Shown in pieces: positions 8,201 through 17,200 of a stretch of 64,000 bases of DNA (position 1 is the stretch's first letter; each line of letters begins with the position of its first letter). This DNA is from Streptomyces sp. CB01249 (GTDB taxonomy: Bacteria; Actinomycetota; Actinomycetes; Streptomycetales; Streptomycetaceae): NCBI RefSeq assembly GCF_001905735.1, contig NZ_LISW01000010.1, positions 140,591-204,590 on the forward strand, in the 5' to 3' direction. Under the pieces are notes generated by a model that saw nothing but the letters and a program-made list of their open reading frames with translations, was not told the DNA's origin and made no database searches. Both the position numbers and the translations under genes were made by a program.

Positions 8201-11200
8201 GGCGGCGCCCCGGGTGTGGACCGTGCCCAGTGCCGTGAGGAGCGACCGCCCTTCCGGGTGCCCGGCGCGCAGGGCGGACACCGCGTCGGCGCCGTCCAGC
8301 GCGCCCCGCACCATGGCCGTCAGCACCGGGTCGGGACCGAGTTCCAGGTAGGTGGTGACGCCCTGCTCGTGCAGGGTGCGTACGCCGTCGTGGAAGCGGA
8401 CGGCGGCCCGGATGTGCCGGGCCCAGTAGCCGGGGTCGGTCAGTTCGCCGGGTCCGGCGATCCGGCCGGTGATGTTGGAGACGACGGGGATGGCCGGCTC
8501 CCGCAGGTCCAGGGTGCGGATGACCTCCTCGAACTCGGCGAGGACACCGTCCATGTGGGGCGAGTGGAAGGCGTGCGAGACGGTCAGCCGCCGGGTCTTG
8601 GTCCCCTGCGCGCGGAAGTCCTCGGCGACCTCATCGGCCGCGTCGGGGTCGCCGGAGATCACCACCGAGTCCGGCCCGTTGACGGCCGCCAGGCTGAGCC
8701 GTCCCGCGTGCCGCTCCAGATGGGGCAGTACGTCAGCTTCCGCGGCCCGGATCGCGATCATCGCGCCGCCCGCCGGGGCCGCCTGCATGAGCCGGCCACG
8801 GGCGGCCACCAGGGTGCAGGCGTCGGCGAGGCTCAGCACACCCGCGGCGTGCGCGGCGCTGATCTCGCCCACGGAGTGGCCGATGAGCAGGGCCGGGGCG
8901 AGGCCCGCGTGCTCGGCGAGCCTGAACAGCGAGGTCTCCAGGGCGAACAGCGCGGCCTGGGTGTGCACGGTCTGGTCCAGCAGGTCGGCCTCGGGGCTGT
9001 CCGGTACCGAGAAGACGATCTCCTTCAGCGGCCGTCCCAGCTCGGGGTCGAGGTGGGCGCACACCGCGTCGAAGGCGGCGGCGAAGACGGGGAAGGTCTC
9101 GTACAGGTCGCGTCCCATCCCGGGCCGCTGGCTGCCCTGGCCGGTGAACATCACGGCGGTCTTCGGTACCCCGGCTGCGGTCCCCCGGACGACGGCGGGC
9201 GTGTCGGTGCCCGCGGCGAGTGCGGCCAGCGCCTCCATGAGCTCGTCCCGGTCCGTGCCGGCGACCACCGCGCGGTGCTCGAAGCGGGCGCGGGTGGTGG
9301 CGAGCGCGAGGGCCACGTCCGCCACCGCCGGTCCTCGGGCGGCCACATGGTCGCGCAGGCGGGACGCCTGGTCCCGCAACGCCTCCTCGGTCCGGGCGGA
9401 CAGCACCCACGGCACGGGAACGGGTCCGGCCTCCGTCGAGCCCTCGGGCCGGGAGTCCTGCGGCGCCTGTTCCAGGATCAGGTGGGCGTTGGTGCCGGAG
9501 ATGCCGAAGGAGGAGACGGCCGCGCGGCGCGGGCGGTCGAGTTCGGGCCACGGCCGCTGCTCGGTGAGCAGTTCCACCGTCCCGGAGGACCAGTCCACGT
9601 GCGGGGTCGGGGCGTCCACGTGCAGCGTCTGAGGGAGGACCCCGTTGCGCAGCGCCATGATCATCTTGATGACTCCGGCGACGCCGGACGCGGCCTGTGC
9701 GTGCCCGATGTTGGACTTGAGCGAGCCCAGCCACAGCGGCGCTTCGGGGCTGTGCTCCTCGCCGTAGGTGGCCAGCAGCGCCTGCGCCTCGATCGGATCG
9801 CCCAGCGTGGTGCCGGTTCCGTGCGCCTCCACGGCGTCCACGTCGGCGCCGCTCAGCCCGGCGTCCGCGAGCGCCTGGCGGATCACCCGCTGCTGGGCGG
9901 GGCCGCTGGGGGCCGTCAGGCCGTTGCTCGCACCGTCCTGGTTGACGGCGCTGCCGCGGATCACGGCGAGTACCTGGTGTCCGTTGGCCTGTGCGTCGGA
10001 GAGCTTCTCCAGGAGCACCAGGCCGACGCCCTCGGCCCAGCCGGTCCCGTTGGACTGGGCGGCGAAGGCCTTGCAGCGGCCGTCGGGCGACAGGGCCCGC
10101 TGGCGGCTGAACTCCAGATAGGTGGTGGGCGTCGCCATGAGGGTCACACCGCCGGCCAGCGCCATCGTGCACTCGCCCGAGCGCAGCGCCCCGGCGGCCA
10201 GGTGCAGGGCGACCAGCGAGGAGGAGCAGGCCGTGTCCACGGTGATGGCGGGGCCTTCGAACCCGAAGGTGTACGCGATGCGCCCGGAGGCGACACTGCC
10301 CATGCTGCCGTTGCCGAGGTAGCCCTCGTACCCCGTGGGCGCGGGCTTGAGCCGCGAGGCGTAGTCGTTGTACATGACGCCCGCGAAGACGCCGGTACGG
10401 CTGCCGCGCACGGCGGCCGGGTCGATCCCGGCCCGCTCGAAGGCCTCCCACGCGGTTTCCAGCAGCAGACGCTGCTGCGGGTCGGTGGCCAGGGCCTCAC
10501 GCGGGCTGATGCCGAAGAACTCGGCGTCGAAGTCCTCGGCTCCGTGCAGGAATCCGCCCTGCGTGGAGTACGTACGCCCGACCGCGTCCGGGTCCGGGTC
10601 GTACAGCTCCTCCGCGTCCCAGCCCCGGGACGCGGGGAAGGAGCCGACCGCGTCGGTCCCCTGCTCGACCAGGTGCCACAAGTCCTCCGGCGATGTGACA
10701 CCGCCCGGGTAGCGGCAGCTCATCGCGACCACGGCGATCGGCTCGTCGTCCCCGGCGGTGCCCGTGTCCCGCAGCGGTTCGGCGGCCGGGGTGCTCGCGC
10801 CGAGGACCCGCTCCAGCAGGTGGCCAGTGACCGCGCGCGGCGTCGGGTGGTCGAAGACGAGCGTCGCCGGCAGGGTCAGGCCGGTCGCGGCGCCGAGCCG
10901 GTTGCGCAGTTCCACGGAGGCGAGCGAGTCGAAGCCGAAGTCCTTGAACGGCCGCTGCTCGTTCACGGAGTCGGGCGAACCATGCCCCAGGACCGTGGCC
11001 ACAGTGGCGCGTACGACCGAGGCGACCGCCTCCGCCCGCCCGTCCTCGGGCAGCGCGGCGATCCGCTCGGCCCAGGCTCCGGGCTGCCCGCTGCCCGCTG
11101 CGGCGGCGGTGCGCCGGGCGGGGACCCGGACCAGTGAACGGAGCAGCGCCGGGAGCCTGCCCGCGGCCGCCTCGCCGCGCAGCGCGCCCAGGTCGAGGCG

Positions 11201-14200
11201 TGCCGGAACGGTCGCGGAACGCCCGGTCGCCAGGGAGGCGTCGAACAGCGCGAGCCCTTCCTCCGTACCGAGCGCGGCGATGCCCCCTCGGGTCATCCGG
11301 GACAGGTCGGTGTCGCTGAGGTGACCGGTCAGTCCGGACGCCTGACCCCACAGGCCCCAGGCCAGGGAGGTGGCCGGCAGCCCCAGGGCGTGGCGGTGGG
11401 CGGCGAGGCCGTCGAGCAGACCGTTGGCGGCGGTGTAGTTGCCCTGGCCCGGATTGCCGAGCGTGGCGGTGACGGAGGAGAAGAGGACGAAGGCGGCGAG
11501 GTCGGTGTCGCGGGTGAGTTCGTGCAGGTGCCAGGCGGCGTCGGCCTTGGGGCGCAGGACGGTGTCGAGGCGTTCGGGGGTGAGCGCGGTGACCGTGCCG
11601 TCGTCCAGCGCACCGGCGGTGTGGATGACCGCGGTGAGGGGGTGGTCGGTGGGAACGGCGGCCAGGAGCGCGGCGAGCGCATCCCGGTCCGCGACATCAC
11701 AGGACGCGAAGGTGGCCTCGGCGCCCATCTCCCGTATCTGTGAAGCCAGTTCGGCCGCGCCCGGCGCGTCGGCACCCCGGCGGCTGGCCAGCAGCAGGTG
11801 CCGTACGCCATAGGCGGTGACCAGGTGCCGGGCGAAGAGCCCGCCGAGCGTCCCGGAAGCCCCGGTGACGAGTACGGTCCCGGCCGGGTCGAGGGCCGGA
11901 GCCACGGCCGAGCTGTCGTCGGCGCGGACCAGCCGGGGCGCGAGAACGACCTGTCCGCGCACCGCAAGCTGAGGCTCGGAGGGTGCGCCCGACAAGGCGC
12001 GTACCAGGGCGCCCGGGTCGTCACCGCCGCTCGGGTCCAGATCGAGGAGGGCGAAACGGCCCGGCTCCTCCGCCTGCGCGGTACGCAACAGGCCCCACAC
12101 GGCAGCGCCCGCGAGGTCCCGCACGTCCTCGCCCTCCTGCGCGGCGAGCGCGCCCCGGGTGGCGACGACCAGCCGGATGCCGGCGAGCCCTTCATCGGTC
12201 AGCCACTCCTGGACCGCCGCCAGCGCCCGGCCGACCTCGGCCCGGACCCGCTCGGGCAGCGCGGACCCGTCCTCGGCGGAGGCCCCGGGGACGAGGAGCA
12301 CCGCGGACTCCGGTGCGGCCGCCCCCTGCTGTACGGCTGTCAGCAGGGCGGCGGCATCGGCGTGGAGCCCGGCCCCCAGTGCCTCGGCGAACGCGCGGTC
12401 CGTGGGGGAACCACCGAGCACGGCCGTCACCTCGGAGGCGTCCGCGTCCGGGAGTACCGCCTCGGCCCACTCCACGACGTAGGGGACGGGACGGGCAGCG
12501 GTTGCGGGCGCCAGTCCACCTGCCGGGACCTCGCGGAGTGCGAGGGAGGTGACGGTGGCGACGGGTTGTCCGGTGGTGTCGGTGATGCGGAGGGTGATGC
12601 CGTCGGTGGGGGTCGGGGTGATGTGGACGCGGACGGTGGTGGCGCCGGTGGCGTGGAGGTGGATGCCGGACCAGGCGAAGGGGAGCCGGGGGGCGGGCAG
12701 TTCGGTGCCCGGGGTGAGGAGCGCGGTGTGGAGGGTGGCGTCGAGCAGGGCGGGGTGGATACCGAAGGTGTCGGCGTCCTGGTGCTGGTCCTCGGCGAGG
12801 GCGACCTCGGCAAAGACGTCGTCCCCGTGCCGCCATGCGGCCTGGACGCCCTGGAACACCGGCCCGTACTCGTAACCGGCCGCCGCCAGCTCCTCGTAGA
12901 GCGTGCTCGTGTCCACCCGCGTGGCCCCGGCCGGCGGCCACACCCCATCGGCCGACACACCGCGAGGCTCCGGCACCGCTGTGGACGAGAGGACCCCGGC
13001 CGCGTGGCCGGTCCACTCGGCCCCGTCGTCGCTCTCCTCCGCGCTCTCGGGGCGGGAGTACACGGTGACGGCGCGGCGGCCGCCCTCCTCGGCCTCGACC
13101 ACGACCTGGAGGCGGACGGCCCCGGTGGCGCCGAGCAGCAGCGGAGCCTGGAGGGTGAGCTCTTCGAGGACCTCGCAGCCGGTCTCGTACCCGGCCCGGA
13201 GGGCAAGCTCCACGAAGGCGGTGCCCGGCAGCAGGACCGTGCCGGACACGGCGTGGTCGGCGAGCCACGGGTGCGACTTCAGCGAGAGCCGCCCGGACAG
13301 CACGGCGGACCCGCTGCCGGCGACCTCGGTCACCGCTCCGAGAAGGGGGTGCTCGGCGGAGGTGAGCCCGGCCATCGTGACGTCGCCGGTGGTGGGGGCG
13401 GATTCGAGCCAGTAGCGGGTGCGCTGGAAGGCGTACGTGGGCAGGTCGAGGGGGCGCTGAGGCTCGGGGAGGGCTGTGGTCCAGTCGACGGGGACGCCGT
13501 GGGTCCACGCCTGACCGACAGAGAGCAGGAACCGGTCCAGGCCGCCCTCGTCACGGCGGAGCGACGGCACGGCGAGCGCTGTGGACGCGTCGGCGGCCTC
13601 GAACGTCTCCTGAAGGCCGATGGTGAGGACCGGGTGGGCGCTGGACTCGATGAACGTCGTGAAACCGTCCGCGAGCAGGGCCCGCGTCGTCTTCTCGAAC
13701 TCCACCGTCTGACGCAGATTCCGATACCAGTACTCCGCGTCCAGGACCGCGCTGTCGATCACTTCGTTCGTGACGGTGGAGTAGAACGGGATCTCGGGCC
13801 TGCACGGCACCACCGGGGCCAGGAGCTGCGCCAGCTCGGCCTGGATGGACTCCACGTGCGGAGAGTGCGAGGCGTAGTCCACCGCGATACGACGCGAACG
13901 CACCCCGTCCTTGTCGAGCACCGCAACGAGTTCGTCCAGAGCGCTGTCCGTACCCGAGACCACCGTGGACGAAGGGCCGTTGACCGTGGCCACACCCAGA
14001 TCGTCCGCCCACCGCGTCAGATACGGACGCACCGCATCGGCAGGCAGCGCGACCGACAGCATGCCGCCCCGACCGGCCAGCGCGATGATCGCCCGGCTCC
14101 GCAGAGCCACCACCAGGGCGCCGTCCTCCAAGGACAGCGCACCCGACACCACAGCAGCCGCGATCTCACCCTGCGAGTGACCGACCACGGCGTCCGGCAC

Positions 14201-17200
14201 GACACCGAAGGAGCGCCATGCCTCGGCGAGGGAGACCATGACCGCCCACAGCGCGGGCTGGATCACGTCCACCCGTTCGAGCAGCCCCTCGGGGTCACCC
14301 TGAAGCAGCACCGGCAGCAAGTCCCAGTCCGTGTACGCGGACAGGGCACGCGCACAATCCTCAAGGCGCGCCCGGAACGCCGGAGACGCCTCGAACAGGC
14401 CCGCCGCCATACCGATCCACTGGGAGCCCTGACCCGGGAACACGAACACCGTGCGGCCCGTGACCGCCTCGCCCGAGGCTCCGGCGTCCGCACGCAGAGC
14501 GTCCAGCAGTTCCTGCCGGGTGCTGCCGACCACGACCTTGCGCTGCCCGAACACCGTGCGGTGCGAGACCAATGCGGTCGCAACAGCACTCGGCGTGAAC
14601 TCCGGGGCGCTCTCCACAAACTCCGTCAGACGAGCCACCTGCTCACGCAGGGCCTCCTCAGTCCGACCGGACACCACCCACGGCACCACACCACCGGCAG
14701 AGGCTTCCGGCAGCGAAGCCTCCGGGGCCTGCTCCAAAATCATGTGCGCGTTCGTGCCCGAGATACCGAACGACGACACCGCCGCACGGCGCGGACGCTC
14801 CAGCTCCGGCCACGGCCGCTGCTCGGTCAGCAGCTCCACCGATCCCTCGGACCAGTCCACGTGCGACGTCGGGTCGGTGACATTCAGCGTCCGGGGAAGA
14901 ACCCCCTCACGCATCGCCATGACCATCTTGATCACACCACCGACACCTGCAGCGGCCATGGTGTGCCCAACGTTCGACTTGAACGACCCCAGCCACAGGG
15001 GCTGTTCGGGCGTCCGCTCCTGCCCGTACGTCGCGATCAGCGCCTGCGCCTCGATCGGGTCACCGAGCTTGGTCCCCGTACCGTGCGCCTCCACCACATC
15101 AACGTCCGTACCCGTCAGACCCGCATTGGCCAGCGCCTGACGGATCACACGCTGCTGAGACGGGCCGTTCGGCGCGCTCAGCCCGTTGCTCGCACCGTCC
15201 TGATTGACCGCCGAACCTCGGATCACCGCCAGCACCGGGTGGCCGTTGGCCTGGGCATCGGACAGCCGCTCCAACAGCAGAACGCCCGCGCCCTCGCCCC
15301 AGGCCGTCCCGTCCGCGCTCGCGGAGAACGCCTTGCACCGGCCGTCCTCCGACAAACCCTGCTGCCGCGAGAACTCCACGAACATCCCCGGCGACGACAT
15401 CACCGTCGCACCACCGGCCAGCGCGAGCGAGCACTCACCCCGTTGCAGCGCCTGCGCCGCGAGGTGGAGTGCCACCAGGGAGGAGGAACAGGCCGTGTCC
15501 ACGGTCAGCGCCGGGCCTTCCAGGCCAAGGGTGTAAGAGATACGGCCCGAAGCAACACTCGCCGTGTTACCGGTGAGGAGGTACCCCTCCGTGCCCGCAA
15601 CCGGCTCGGCCAGACGGGGCCCGTACTCCCCCGTCATCGCACCGACGAACACACCCGTCCGACTGCCCCTGAGCGACTGCGGAACAATCCCCGACCGCTC
15701 CAACGCCTCCCAGGCCGTCTCCAACAGCAGACGCTGCTGCGGATCCATCGCCACGGCCTCACGCGGCGAGATCCCGAAGAACTCCGCGTCGAACCCATCC
15801 ACCCCCTGCAAGAAGCCGCCATACCGCGCATACGACTTCCCCGGCACACCACGCTCGGCGTCGTACAACCCCTCGACATCCCAGCCACGGTCCTCCGGCC
15901 AGCCACCAATGGCATCCCCGCCCTCGGCAACCAGGCCCCACAGCCCCTCGGGCGAAACCACCCCACCCGGGTACCGGCACGCCATACCCACAATCGCCAA
16001 CGGCTCGTCGGACACGTCCTCGACCCCGGCAAGGACCGCGTCCACGGCCTCCGGGTCGGGCGCACCCACCAGGTCGCGAACGATGTGGCGAGCAAGAACG
16101 GCGGGGGTCGGGTAGTCGTAGACGAGCGAGGACGGCAGGGCGATGCCGAGGTCGGCGGCCAGGCGACTGCGCAGCTCGACGGAGGTGAGCGAGTTGTAGC
16201 CCAGGTCCTTGAAGGGCAGTTCGGAATCGATCGCCTCCGCGCTGTCGTATTCGAGGATCTCGGCGGTGTGACGGCAGATCAGACCCGTGATCAGCTTCTG
16301 GCGCAGGAGATCGCCCTGCTTGCCGGTGAGCTTGCGCACCCGGCTCGCCCACTCCCCCAGTACGCCTTCCTGCTCCTCCTGCTCCTGCTCCTGTTCCGCC
16401 ACGGCAACCGGGCCGTGCGGGGCGTCGGGGACGTCGATCCAGTAGCGCTTGCGCTGGAAGGCGTACGTAGGCAGCTTGACCCGGTTCCCACCGGGCAGCA
16501 GAGCCGTCCAGTCGATGTCCGTCCCACTCGCATAGGCGGTGGCCAGGGCCCGCAGCAAAGTCCGGGGCTCATCCCGCCCGTCCTTGAGCGCGGACGCAGC
16601 AGTGGGGGCGTCCAGGGTGTTCTGGACCAGAGACGTCAGGACCGGGTCCGGACCCAGTTCGAGGTACGTGGTGATGCCCTGGGCGTCCAGGGTGCGGATG
16701 CCGTCGTGGAAACGGACCGCCGCGCGGATCTGACGGGCCCAGTAAGCGGGGCTGGTCAGCTCGTCGGCGACCTGGCCGGTGACGTTCGATATGACGGTGA
16801 TGTGCGGCTCGTTGAACGTGAGGGAGCCGATCTCCTGTTCGAACTCGGCCAGGGCCGTGTCCATGTGGGCGGAGTGAAACGCGTGCGAGACCGTAAGGCG
16901 CTTGACCTTCACGCCCCGCCCCCGGAACAGCTCCTCCAGGACCCCGACGGCATCCGCGTCGCCGGAGACGACGACCGCTGCGGGGCCGTTCACCGCCGCC
17001 AGCGACACACCCTCAACCAGCTCGGGCACGACCTCCGCCTCCGGAGCGGCGATCGCGAGCATCGCACCGCCCGCACGCGCGGCCTGCATCAGCCGACCCC
17101 GTACCGCAACCAGCGCACACGCGTCCTCAAGCGAGAACACCCCTGCTGCGTAGGCGGCCGTCACCTCACCGATCGAGTGACCGATCAGCGCATCCGGACG

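Noticed and set aside
6473..11137. About 1550-codon plus-strand open frame opposite PKS module 2
   Set aside because: Gly/Gln/Arg-rich shadow of the PKS; no ribosome site or recognisable motif.
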